DNA of 15,412 nucleotides from an uncultured Gammaproteobacteria bacterium (GCA_937926265.1 CALAZS010000112.1:1-15412), one strand, 5' to 3'. Shown: positions 10,501 through 15,412, numbered from the stretch's first letter. A program made the numbers and translations. Notes: generated by a model not told the origin, from the letters alone.

Positions 10501-11603
10501 GCTTCCAGCTGACTGGTAGTTGGGTCGATACGCAATGTATCCGAAATAAACGCACCATGATCCAGTTCATTGGTAAACAGTGTATGAATTTCTTTGACAC
10601 CGGAAGCCTGCAAAGCCTCAACAAGCTCTTCACTTATCTCATCATTCGGATTAGCAATTATTTCCCCGGTTTCTTCGTCGACTACACTGTGTGCAATGAC
10701 TTTACCAATAAGCAATTCATTTGGAACTACCAGCTTATTTACGCCCTGTTTGTCGAGCTCTTTGATGTGACGCGCAGTTACACGACGACCGGCTTCAACA
10801 ATAACCTTTTTACCTGCCTTGATATCAAAGATCGCAGTTTCACCACGCAGACGCTCGGGAACAAGATCAAGTTCGATAGTGTCTTTGGACAGATGGAATG
10901 TATCTGTGGTGAAGAACATATCCAGGATTTCTTCTGTTGAAAACCCAAGTGCACGTAAAAGAATTGTCGCAGGAATTTTTCTTCTGCGGTCAATACGGGC
11001 AAAAACACAGTCTTTCGGATCGAATTCAAAGTCCAGCCAGGAACCGCGGTAAGGAATTACCCGTGCTGAGAACAGCAGCTTACCGGAAGAATGGGTCTTG
11101 CCTTTGTCATGGTCAAAGAAGACACCAGGAGAACGGTGCAGCTGGGAAACGATAACTCTTTCAGTGCCATTGATTACGAAGGTACCGTTATCGGTCATGA
11201 GTGGCAATTCACCCATGTAGATTTCCTGCTCTTTTACATCCTTTACTTTCTTCGAACCGGCAGGAGCATCTTTATCATAAATAACCAGTCGAACCAGTAC
11301 TCTTAATGGCGCAGCATATGTTGCGCCACGAAGTTGACATTCACGAACATCAAAAACAGGTTCGCCCAGTTTGTATTCAACATACTCTAGGACAGCATTG
11401 CCTGAATAACTTTCTATTGGAAATACAGAGCTGAAAGCAGCATGCAAGCCCAGGCTTTCACGCTCTTTAGGTTTTTTGTCAGCCTGCAGAAAACTACGAA
11501 ATGAGTCTATTTGCGTTGCTAGTAAATATGGCACATCCAAAACTTTAGGGTGTTTACCAAATGTTTTACGGATACGCTTTTTCTCAGTGAAAGAATAAGC
11601 CAT
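7527..11603 (-). CDS. rpoB: DNA-directed RNA polymerase subunit beta
   Basis: RpoB is the beta subunit, making the second half of the active-site cleft and the rifampicin pocket. The 1358-residue product is full length (E. coli 1342, P. aeruginosa about 1357). The rifampicin region (GSSQLSQFMDQNNPLSE followed by VTHKRRVSALGPGGL) is about residues 513-539, an offset of 6 from E. coli. The positions equivalent to D516, H526, R529, S531 and L533 are all wild type, so sensitivity is predicted. Also visible are the IETPEGPNIGLI block, the catalytic-region AFMPWNGYNFEDSI, KMAGRHGNKGVIS with the two active-site lysines, and the C-terminal SLGINIELEQD. ATG start with GAGGG about 10 nt upstream. It follows a 275-nt gap with an attenuator and is cotranscribed with rpoC. 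Confidence 0.99.
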   Translation of the reverse strand: MAYSFTEKKRIRKTFGKHPKVLDVPYLLATQIDSFRSFLQADKKPKERESLGLHAAFSSVFPIESYSGNAVLEYVEYKLGEPVFDVRECQLRGATYAAPLRVLVRLVIYDKDAPAGSKKVKDVKEQEIYMGELPLMTDNGTFVINGTERVIVSQLHRSPGVFFDHDKGKTHSSGKLLFSARVIPYRGSWLDFEFDPKDCVFARIDRRRKIPATILLRALGFSTEEILDMFFTTDTFHLSKDTIELDLVPERLRGETAIFDIKAGKKVIVEAGRRVTARHIKELDKQGVNKLVVPNELLIGKVIAHSVVDEETGEIIANPNDEISEELVEALQASGVKEIHTLFTNELDHGAFISDTLRIDPTTSQLEAQIEIYRMMRPGEPPTKDAAQNLFANLFFSDDRYDLSAVGRMKFNRRLGREESEGEGTLSNEDIVDVLKTLVDIANGNGVVDDIDHLGNRRIRCVGEMAENQFRVGLVRVERAVKERLALAESEGLMPQEMINAKPVSAAIKEFFGSSQLSQFMDQNNPLSEVTHKRRVSALGPGGLTRERAGFEVRDVHPTHYGRVCPIETPEGPNIGLINSLAVYSRTNKYGFLETPYRRVEDGKVTDQIDYLSAIEEGRFVIAQASAELDENGRLVEDLVSSRHQNEFTLSTPDQVEYMDVSPKQIVSVAASMIPFLEHDDANRALMGSNMQRQAVPTLRAEKPLCGTGMERTVAVDSGVTVVAKRGGVVDSVDAARIVIRVNDDETIAGESGVDIYNLTKYTRSNQNTCINQRPLARSGDKIERGDVLADGPSTDMGELALGQNLRVAFMPWNGYNFEDSILISEKVVDEDRFTTIHINELTCMARDTKLGSEEITADIPNVGESSLAKLDESGIVYIGAEVKEGDILVGKVTPKGEAQLTPEEKLLRAIFGEKASDVKDTSLRVGSGTAGTVIDVQVFTRDGVEKDARAQQIEEAELDRVRQDLNDQLRIMEEDTFSRVEKLLTGKVSDGGPNGLKAGTKVTKSYLGELEQDKWLEIRLKSEEAQQQLEAIAAQIESTRAEFREKFEQKKSKLSTGDDLAPGVLKMVKVYVAVKRRIQPGDKMAGRHGNKGVISRIVPVEDMPYDENGRPVDIVLNPLGVPSRMNIGQVLETHLGFAAKGVGEKLGEMLEQQAKVAEVRSYLDKVYNFSGQKEDLDSFTDDEIMEMADNLKHGVPMATPVFDGANEAEIRELFKLAGIREDGQSILFDGRTGEQFERPVTVGYMYMLKLNHLVDDKMHARSTGPYSLVTQQPLGGKAQQGGQRFGEMEVWALESYGASYTLQEMLTVKSDDVNGRTRIYKNIVDGDHRMDAGMPESFNVLVKEIKSLGINIELEQD

Positions 11604-11711
11604 TCTTGCCGTCCCTCAGAATAATTTAAAGTTCAACCCAACATCTAAACGGGCTCGAGATTAGAGCTTTACCGTCTGTGCTGGCATTCATCTTTATATT
11701 TACCTAAAAAA

Positions 11712-11731
11712 CTACTACTTTGTTTTAGTAG
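11712..11731 (-). terminator. Weak AU-rich hairpin with U6 tail
   Basis: CUACUA (11731-11726) and UAGUAG (11717-11712) can pair around an 8-nt loop, and UUUUUU follows at 11711-11706. The stem has only six pairs, two of them G-C, so termination would be weak at best. It could act as a second attenuation or pausing point before rpoB, or it may be chance in an AT-rich leader. Confidence 0.3.
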
Positions 11732-11818
11732 AAATTTTCCTCATATGTCACTCAATGACATTTACAGTTTCAATCCTTTAAAACCTTTCTCGACAACCAG
11801 TTTATTGAAATAAACAGG

Positions 11819-11849
11819 AAAAGGCCGACAGCTGAAAGCTGTCGACCTT
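11819..11849 (-). terminator. Partial intrinsic terminator (rpoBC attenuator)
   Basis: In the transcript a 12-bp stem AAGGUCGACAGC / GCUGUCGGCCUU (one U-G pair) closes a UUUCA loop. It begins 29 nt after the rplL stop codon. The 3' arm ends in a run of four U (11822-11819), two of them within the stem, followed by CCUG. A strong stem with a short, interrupted U-tract suggests incomplete termination. This is what a site that must let some polymerase continue into rpoB would need. It matches in position the known rplL-rpoB attenuator of E. coli, though the sequence itself is not compared here. Confidence 0.75.
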
Positions 11850-11878
11850 CACATGTCGAATGAAGTCTGCTTGCGCAA

Positions 11879-12259
11879 TTACTTCAGTTCTACTTTTGCA
11901 CCAGCCTCTTCGAGCTGTTTCTTGACATCTTCTGCTTCTTCTTTTGAAACAGCTTCTTTCAATGTTGTTGGCGCGCCTTCAACAGCTTCTTTAGCTTCTT
12001 TCAGACCAAGACCGGTTACACCGCGAACTGCTTTAATTACAGCCACTTTGTTACCGCCCATGTCGGCCAGAACAACATCAAATTCAGTTTTCTCTTCAGC
12101 AGCAGCACCACCAGCATCACCACCAGCAGCAGGAGCAGCAGCAACAGCTGCAGCCGCAGAAACACCAAATTTTTCTTCCATTGCTTCAATCAGCTCTACA
12201 ACATCCATTACGGTCATGTTGGCAATAGCATCAAGAATTTCGTCTTTTGATACAGACAT
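11879..12259 (-). CDS. rplL: 50S ribosomal protein L7/L12
   Basis: L7/L12 is the multi-copy stalk protein that recruits and stimulates the translational GTPases (EF-Tu, EF-G, IF2, RF3). The 126-residue product is of usual length. Three parts are clear: the N-terminal dimerization and L10-binding helices (SVSKDEILDAIANMTVMDVVELIEAMEEKFG, residues 2-32), an Ala/Gly-rich flexible hinge (about 33-56), and the C-terminal factor-binding domain with the conserved VIKAVRGVTGLGLKEAKEAVE block. The ATG has a textbook AGGAG with a 7-nt spacer, stronger than that of rplJ, in line with the several copies of L12 needed per L10. It is 52 nt downstream of rplJ and ahead of the rpoBC attenuator. Confidence 0.98.
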   Translation of the reverse strand: MSVSKDEILDAIANMTVMDVVELIEAMEEKFGVSAAAAVAAAPAAGGDAGGAAAEEKTEFDVVLADMGGNKVAVIKAVRGVTGLGLKEAKEAVEGAPTTLKEAVSKEEAEDVKKQLEEAGAKVELK

Positions 12260-12311
12260 TTCAAAACTCCTAAATCAGATTTATAAATTAAAAAAATACG
12301 CCTAACGCAGA

Positions 12312-12830
12312 TTATTTCGCATCACGGATTGCAGCTACGGTACGAACCAGCTTGCCAGGAACTTCGTTCATGGTTCTGGCCAGTTTTTCAACCGGAGCTT
12401 TCATGACTGCCATCAGCAAGCTGATTGCCTGATCGTAAGTTGGCATCTTAGCGAGCGTTTCCAGCTCATTGGCGTCGAGCATCTTGCCGCCAATAGAAAC
12501 CATCTTTACAACCATTTTGTCATGATCCTTGACAAAATCTTTAATGACACGTGCAGCTGCACCTGGATCTTCCTGTGAGAAAGCCAGAACCAATGGTCCT
12601 GTCATACCTTCCTGCATACAGGCGAAATCCGTATCTTCAACAGCACGACGAGCAAGCGAGTTTTTGATAACACGAAGATAAACACCATTGTTTCGCGCTT
12701 CTTTGCGCAACAATGTCATTTCATCTACGGTTAAACCTCGATACTCAGCTGCAACTGCTGAATATGCGCTACCAGCCACTTCTGCGACTTCGGCGACAAT
12801 TACTTTTTTCTGCTCTAAATTGAGTGGCAA
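12312..12830 (-). CDS. rplJ: 50S ribosomal protein L10
   Basis: L10 anchors the L7/L12 dimers to 23S rRNA near L11 and, as the L10-L12 complex, represses its own mRNA. The family fold is clear: N-terminal rRNA-binding domain (LNLEQKKVIVAEVAEVA, then YRGLTVDEMTLLRKEAR), the GVYLRVIKNSLARRAVE segment, and a C-terminal helix for L12 binding (VEKLARTMNEVPGKLVRTVAAIRDAK). It is slightly longer than E. coli L10 (165). I place the start at TTG (12830-12828), giving MPLNLEQKK and 172 residues, because GAGG (12842-12839) then has an 8-nt spacer. A GTG nine bases upstream (12839-12837, 175 residues) shares a base with that ribosome binding site and so could not use it. The gene identity is certain; the start is about 65% sure. 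Confidence 0.95.
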   Translation of the reverse strand: MPLNLEQKKVIVAEVAEVAGSAYSAVAAEYRGLTVDEMTLLRKEARNNGVYLRVIKNSLARRAVEDTDFACMQEGMTGPLVLAFSQEDPGAAARVIKDFVKDHDKMVVKMVSIGGKMLDANELETLAKMPTYDQAISLLMAVMKAPVEKLARTMNEVPGKLVRTVAAIRDAK

Positions 12831-12840
12831 AGTCGTCACC

Positions 12841-12867
12841 TCATATAACGCGAAGCCGAAGCTTCAT
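12841..12867 (-). CDS. Possible 8-codon upstream ORF before rplJ
   Basis: An ATG at 12867-12865 opens a reading frame of eight codons (MKLRLRVI) ending in TGA at 12843-12841, so the stop overlaps the GAGG of rplJ. An in-frame ATG three codons earlier would give MFEMKLRLRVI. No good ribosome binding site precedes either ATG, and the ORF is largely made of the GAAGC-UUCG-GCUUC hairpin. It may simply be structural sequence. If translated, it could couple ribosomes to the rplJ start. Confidence 0.2.
   Translation of the reverse strand: MKLRLRVI
12852..12865 (-). other. UUCG-tetraloop hairpin upstream of the rplJ ribosome binding site
   Basis: In the transcript GAAGC (12865-12861) pairs with GCUUC (12856-12852) around UUCG closed by C-G, an exceptionally stable tetraloop. 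It lies 10 nt before the GAGG of rplJ. There is no U-tract, so it is not a terminator. A likely role is to hold the local RNA open or shape access to the rplJ initiation region within the L10 leader. Confidence 0.6.
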
Positions 12868-13101
12868 TTCAAACATGTGCAGATAAATAACATCCACACC
12901 CCTTGCGCACCTTCACCAGACTTAAAAATCTGATTCCGGAGCACCATCTACGCAGGAAATTAAGCAAATAATGCACTGGCAATTGCTCCTGCATTTCCAG
13001 CATTTCCTACATCCATGTAGGTCGCACCTGCGGTCTTTGATGTCCTGCCTGTAATTAATCAAACGCTACGGGCAGAGCTCCAAAGTTCTTTTCAGATCGA
13101 A

Positions 13102-13797
13102 TTAAACGTCGAGCGACGCCTGGTCGATCATTAATCCCGGCCCCATGGTTGAAGAAACCGTGATCTTTTGCATATACACACCTTTTGCTGAACTAGGCTT
13201 GGCTTTTTTCAGATCTGCCAGCAATGCTTCAAGGTTCACCTTAAGGTCATCAGCACTGAAAGATGTCTTACCAATTGGACAATGAATGATACCGGTCTTG
13301 TCAGTACGATAACGAACCTGACCAGCCTTGGCATTCTGCACTGCCTCAGCAACGTTAGGAGTTACAGTACCCACTTTAGGGTTTGGCATCAGACCACGCG
13401 GACCAAGAATCTGACCTAACTGACCTACAACACGCATTGCATCAGGTGTAGCGATAACAACATCAAAATCCATGTTGCCCGCCTTAATGTCATCAGCCAA
13501 ATCTTCAAAGCCGACAATATCTGCTCCAGCTTCTTTTGCCGTATCTGCATTGGCGCCCTGGGCAAATACCGCAACCCTTACAGTTTGACCTGTTCCCTTT
13601 GGAAGTACGGTTGCACTTCTGACAACCTGGTCTGATTTACGGGGATCAACACCCAGGTTAACCGCCACATCAACAGTTTCGTTAAACTTAACGGTTGAAA
13701 GTTCAGACAACAGTGCAAACGCCTCGTTTGCTGCATACTGTTTTCCAAGTTCAACTTTTTCAGCAATCGCCTTAGCTCTTTTACTTAGCTTAGCCAT
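13102..13797 (-). CDS. rplA: 50S ribosomal protein L1
   Basis: L1 forms the mobile stalk near the E site that helps release deacylated tRNA. It also represses translation of the rplK-rplA mRNA. The 231 residues are close to E. coli L1 (234). The N-terminus MAKLSKRAKAIAEKVELGKQYAANEA, the ATVLPKGTGQTVRVAVFAQG block, the GQLGQILGPRGLMPNPKVGTV signature and the C-terminal KGVYMQKITVSSTMGPG are all intact. The ATG is 2 nt after the rplK stop, with an AGAGGGGG ribosome binding site inside the end of rplK, so the two genes are translationally coupled. Confidence 0.98.
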   Translation of the reverse strand: MAKLSKRAKAIAEKVELGKQYAANEAFALLSELSTVKFNETVDVAVNLGVDPRKSDQVVRSATVLPKGTGQTVRVAVFAQGANADTAKEAGADIVGFEDLADDIKAGNMDFDVVIATPDAMRVVGQLGQILGPRGLMPNPKVGTVTPNVAEAVQNAKAGQVRYRTDKTGIIHCPIGKTSFSADDLKVNLEALLADLKKAKPSSAKGVYMQKITVSSTMGPGLMIDQASLDV

Positions 13798-13799
13798 GA

Positions 13800-14231
13800 T
13801 TAAGCCCCCTCTACATCAAGACCCATACTACGGGCAGTACCCGCAATAGTTCTAACAGCTGCATCCATGTCCTTTGCTGTCAAATCAGGCTCTTTCATTT
13901 TTACTATTTCTTCCAGTTGTGCACGGGACACCTTACCGACCTTGTCCTTGTTAGGCACACCACTTCCCTTGGCAACACCTGCAATCTTTTTCAGAAGAAC
14001 AGACGCAGGAGGCGTTTTCATGGTGAAAGTGAATGAACGGTCAGCATAGACAGTGATTACCACTGGAATTGGCAGACCTTTTTCAACATTTTGTGTTTGC
14101 GCATTGAATGCCTTGCAAAACTCCATAATGTTGACACCGTGTTGACCCAGGGCAGGGCCCACTGGAGGACTCGGATTAGCTTCCTGAGCCTTTACCTGAA
14201 GCTTGATATAAGCTTGAATCTTTTTAGCCAT
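13800..14231 (-). CDS. rplK: 50S ribosomal protein L11
   Basis: L11 binds the GTPase-associated region of 23S rRNA with L10 and is needed for factor turnover and for RelA activation. The 143-residue product is full length (E. coli 142). The N-terminal domain with the proline-rich QEANPSPPVGPALGQHGVNIMEFCKAFN segment and the C-terminal rRNA-binding domain (TPPASVLLKKIAGVAKGSGVPNK, and MDAAVRTIAGTARSMGLDVEG at the end) are intact. ATG start with AGGAG (14245-14241) and a 9-nt spacer. It heads the rplK-rplA pair and is preceded by a probable L1-binding hairpin. Confidence 0.98.
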   Translation of the reverse strand: MAKKIQAYIKLQVKAQEANPSPPVGPALGQHGVNIMEFCKAFNAQTQNVEKGLPIPVVITVYADRSFTFTMKTPPASVLLKKIAGVAKGSGVPNKDKVGKVSRAQLEEIVKMKEPDLTAKDMDAAVRTIAGTARSMGLDVEGA

Positions 14232-14240
14232 TTTTAATAA

Positions 14241-14273
14241 CTCCTAATGGGTGCAAGCGCCTTTCGGCTCCCC
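14241..14273 (-). promoter_or_regulatory. Probable L1-binding leader hairpin before rplK
   Basis: In the transcript GGGG-A-GCC-GAAA-GGC-GCUUGCA-CCC (14273-14249) can fold with an inner GCC/GGC stem capped by a GAAA tetraloop and an outer GGG/CCC stem, separated by a strongly asymmetric internal loop. The AGGAG of rplK follows 3 nt later. Two short helices flanking an asymmetric loop just upstream of rplK is the general form of the known L1 mRNA target, which imitates the L1 site on 23S rRNA. The assignment is by position and shape only; I have not aligned it. Confidence 0.5.
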
Positions 14274-14318
14274 TAAATTAACCACTGAACAATTCGTCCT
14301 GACTTGTCAGATCGATAT

Positions 14319-14341
14319 AAAACAAAATTTAATTTTGTTTT
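14319..14341. repeat. AT-rich perfect palindrome between nusG and rplK
   Basis: AAAACAAAATT (14319-14329) and AATTTTGTTTT (14331-14341) are perfect reverse complements around a single central base. Each arm ends in an A or T tract, so in both directions the hairpin would finish in a U-rich stretch (UUUUGUUUU). With only one G-C pair per arm it would be a poor terminator. It may weakly pause or end transcripts after nusG, or serve as a bent or protein-binding DNA site ahead of rplK. Confidence 0.6.
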
Positions 14342-14394
14342 CGAAAGCGCTTTAATTCGCTTTCAACAGCAGCACTTCCGGCACTGCAATAAAA

Positions 14395-14928
14395 TCAGCC
14401 TTTTTCAACCTGACCAAACTCCAGGTCAACCGGAGTTGAACGACCGAAAATAAGCACAGAAACCTTGACCCGACTTTTCTCGTAATCCACTTCTTCAACG
14501 ACACCATTGAAATCATTGAAAGGACCATCGGTAACGCGAATGACCTCACCTGGCTCAAACAGAACTTTCGGACGAGGCTTATTAACCCCTTCTTCAACAC
14601 GCTGCAGAATCTGGTTGGCTTCCTTCTCAGTGATTGGCGCAGGGCGATCATTAGTACCACCAATAAAACCCATCACTTTTGGCACATCTTTAACCAAATG
14701 CCAGGTCTCATCGTTCATTTCCATTTGAACCAAAACATATCCAGGAAAGAACTTACGCTCACTTTTGCGCTGCTGACCCGCACGCATTTCAACAACTTCT
14801 TCAGTTGGAATTAAAATCTCACCGAAGAACTCCTGCATACCCGCTCTTTGCACACGCTCTTCCAAAGAGCGCTTTACCTGGGCTTCAAAACCCGAATAGG
14901 CGTGAACCACATACCAACGTAAAGCCAC
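14395..14928 (-). CDS. nusG: Transcription termination/antitermination protein NusG
   Basis: NusG binds RNA polymerase across the cleft, suppresses pausing, and through its KOW domain contacts Rho or ribosomal S10. The NGN domain (about residues 1-115) begins ALRWYVVHAYSGFEAQV and contains RKSERKFFPGYVLVQM and WHLVKDVPKVMGFIGG. The KOW domain (about 120-177) contains FEPGEVIRVTDGPFNDFNGVVEEVDYEKSRVKV. I choose GTG at 14928-14926 because GGAGG (14941-14937) precedes it with an 8-nt spacer and the resulting 177 residues equal the Pseudomonas length. The more distal ATG at 14964 would overlap secE by 32 nt and add a non-conserved 12-residue tail. It starts 4 nt after the secE stop, so the pair is coupled. 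Confidence 0.97.
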   Translation of the reverse strand: MALRWYVVHAYSGFEAQVKRSLEERVQRAGMQEFFGEILIPTEEVVEMRAGQQRKSERKFFPGYVLVQMEMNDETWHLVKDVPKVMGFIGGTNDRPAPITEKEANQILQRVEEGVNKPRPKVLFEPGEVIRVTDGPFNDFNGVVEEVDYEKSRVKVSVLIFGRSTPVDLEFGQVEKG

Positions 14929-14932
14929 TACA

Positions 14933-15310
14933 TTACCCTCCCTGTCCGGTAAGGGTTTTAACAATCGACAAAAGCATCATATCCACTAACCAGAGAAATA
15001 TACCCATCAGCAACACTACAAACAGAACGATCAAAGTTGTTTGAATCGTTTCCTGCCTGTTAGGCCAAACCACTTTGCGAACTTCTGTTCTTGCATCAGC
15101 TGCAAATTTCCAGACATTGCGACCAACCGCGGTCTGCAATACTACAAGCAACGCAACGATCACCATTCCAAGCAAACCCAAAACCCTCATTATCAGAGAG
15201 TATTGCTCGAACAGGTAAAAGCCCGCTACGCCCGCTGTCAGCAATCCCAAAGCCAGGATCAGCTTAACGGTATCCATGCCACTGGATTGAACTTCTGCAC
15301 TGGCATTCAT
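14933..15310 (-). CDS. secE: Preprotein translocase subunit SecE
   Basis: SecE is the small essential membrane subunit that clamps SecY in the protein-conducting channel. The 125-residue product is the three-helix gammaproteobacterial form (E. coli 127). TM1 is about residues 14-31 (VKLILALGLLTAGVAGFYLF), TM2 about 38-58 (IMRVLGLLGMVIVALLVVLQ), then the amphipathic helix with conserved RTEVRKVVWPNRQETIQTT, and TM3 (LIVLFVVLLMGIFLWLVDMM). The ATG at 15310-15308 is preceded by AGGAAGAG. An open frame continues upstream to 15364 but that part is the 3' half of tRNA-Trp. The gene lies 24 nt after the tRNA and just before nusG. Confidence 0.97.
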   Translation of the reverse strand: MNASAEVQSSGMDTVKLILALGLLTAGVAGFYLFEQYSLIMRVLGLLGMVIVALLVVLQTAVGRNVWKFAADARTEVRKVVWPNRQETIQTTLIVLFVVLLMGIFLWLVDMMLLSIVKTLTGQGG

Positions 15311-15334
15311 CTGGTTTTTTCTCTTCCTATAATC

Positions 15335-15410
15335 TGGCAGGCCAGGAGGGACTCGAACCCCCAACTTGCGGTTTTGGAGACCGCTGCTCTACCAATTGAA
15401 CTACTGGCCT
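15335..15410 (-). tRNA. trpT: tRNA-Trp (anticodon CCA)
   Basis: A 76-nt cloverleaf is complete. Acceptor AGGCCAG pairs with CTGGCCT, D arm GTTC/GAGC with AATTGGTA loop, anticodon stem GCGGT/ACCGC with loop CTCCAAA, variable AAGTT, T arm GGGGG/CCCTC (with a G-T pair) and loop TTCGAGT, discriminator G, and an encoded CCA end. The anticodon CCA is at 15377-15375, reading UGG. It lies directly upstream of secE with no terminator between, so the primary transcript probably includes both and is cut by RNase P and 3' nucleases. A tRNA-Trp between tuf and secE is a common gammaproteobacterial arrangement. Confidence 0.98.
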
Positions 15411-15412
15411 AA

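Larger units (their letters stand above)
11604..11878 (-). promoter_or_regulatory. rplL-rpoB intergenic attenuator region
   Basis: This 275-nt gap between rplL and rpoB contains no gene. In transcript order it holds the attenuator hairpin (11849-11821), a second hairpin GUUUAUU-UC-AAUAAAC (11815-11800) directly after it, a small hairpin AUGUCA/UGACAU (11761-11745), and a weak AU-rich hairpin CUACUA/UAGUAG (11731-11712) followed by six U. In E. coli this gap partly terminates transcription and carries an RNase III processing site, so that rpoBC is made at lower levels than L7/L12. The hairpins seen here fit that role. No convincing promoter for rpoB is visible in the gap. Confidence 0.7.
12831..13101 (-). 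ncRNA. L10 leader region upstream of rplJ (autoregulatory mRNA)
   Basis: The 271 nt between rplA and rplJ contain the recognisable L10-binding leader (the ribosomal protein L10 leader family). The core helix is CAUC-AAAGAC-CGCAGG (13042-13027) pairing with CCUGCG-UA-GAUG (12956-12945): CGCAGG with CCUGCG, then across an asymmetric internal loop CAUC with GAUG. From memory the E. coli leader has GACCGCAGG, CUUAAU, CCUGCGUAGACGG in the same places, and here CUUAAU (12964-12959) also precedes CCUGCG. L10-L12 binding to this element represses rplJ and rplL translation. Further downstream are CAGA/UCUG and UUCG hairpins. The apical part is longer than I recall for E. coli and folds into two extra hairpins. 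No confident rplJ promoter is visible. Confidence 0.75.
14232..14394 (-). promoter_or_regulatory. nusG-rplK intergenic region
   Basis: This 163-nt gap holds, in transcript order, a GAAAGCG/CGCUUUC hairpin (14364-14343), the AT-rich palindrome (14341-14319) and the probable L1 leader. In E. coli a promoter for rplKAJL lies in this gap. Here the best candidate -10 (TATAT near 14316-14320) overlaps the palindrome and lacks a good -35, so I do not call a promoter with confidence. Confidence 0.4.

Noticed and set aside
10440..10940. Plus-strand frame of 166 codons opposite rpoB
   Set aside because: Antisense shadow; the rpoB frame beneath it is fully conserved.
11853..12305. Plus-strand frame of 150 codons rich in Ala and Ser opposite rplL
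   Set aside because: Composition comes from the Ala/Gly-rich hinge codons of rplL read in reverse; not a gene.
12984..13005. Direct repeat of TGGAAATGC in the rplJ leader as a repeat array
   Set aside because: Only two adjacent copies, one imperfect, and the bases are used in predicted leader stems; no CRISPR or satellite character.
13050..13090. Possible promoter for rplJ (TTGGAG and GATTAA about 17 nt apart)
   Set aside because: Both boxes match the consensus poorly; a promoter here is known in E. coli but the sequence alone does not support one in this window.
15311..15364. N-terminal extension of SecE (MGVRVPPGLPDYRKRKNQ)
   Set aside because: The first codons are the 3' half of tRNA-Trp; SecE family sequence starts near the ATG at 15310.

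Overview
The window is a block of housekeeping genes from a gammaproteobacterium: the secE-nusG-rplKAJL-rpoBC cluster running directly into the str operon (rpsL-rpsG-fusA-tuf). Every gene is on the minus strand, so transcription runs from position 15412 towards position 1. The protein sequences are clearly gammaproteobacterial. RpoC keeps E. coli residue numbering at its zinc-site cysteines and catalytic aspartates, RpoB is about 1358 residues with both lineage inserts, and NusG is Pseudomonas-like in length. The order tRNA-Trp-secE, and rpoBC followed directly by rpsL, is the arrangement seen in Pseudomonas-type genomes rather than in E. coli, where the two operons are apart. Base composition looks moderate and even throughout. 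I cannot name the genus.

Layout from right to left: tRNA-Trp (15335-15410), secE (GTG-started nusG follows 4 nt later), nusG, a 163-nt gap with an AT-rich palindrome and a probable L1-binding leader, rplK, rplA, a 270-nt gap holding the L10-binding leader RNA, rplJ, rplL, a 275-nt gap with an attenuator-type hairpin, rpoB, rpoC, a 208-nt gap with a very good sigma-70 promoter set inside a 15-bp inverted repeat, rpsL, rpsG, fusA, and the first 21 codons of tuf (cut by the window edge).

The genes supply the translation and transcription machinery. L11, L1, L10 and L7/L12 build the GTPase-stimulating stalk and L1 stalk of the 50S subunit. EF-G and EF-Tu are the GTPases that work on it. S12 and S7 belong to the 30S decoding and tRNA path. 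RpoB and RpoC are the catalytic core of RNA polymerase, NusG links polymerase to Rho and ribosomes, and SecE is part of the protein translocon. The control elements fit the known logic of such clusters: autogenous translational repression by L1 and L10, partial termination before rpoBC so that polymerase is made in smaller amounts than L7/L12, and a separate growth-rate-type promoter for str.

I found no mobile element, CRISPR array, defence system or unknown gene. The points worth a second look are all in the non-coding gaps and at start codons: the promoter embedded in an inverted repeat, an L10 leader with an enlarged apical domain, a shared initiation sequence at fusA and tuf, several non-AUG starts, and a very short rpsL-rpsG gap.
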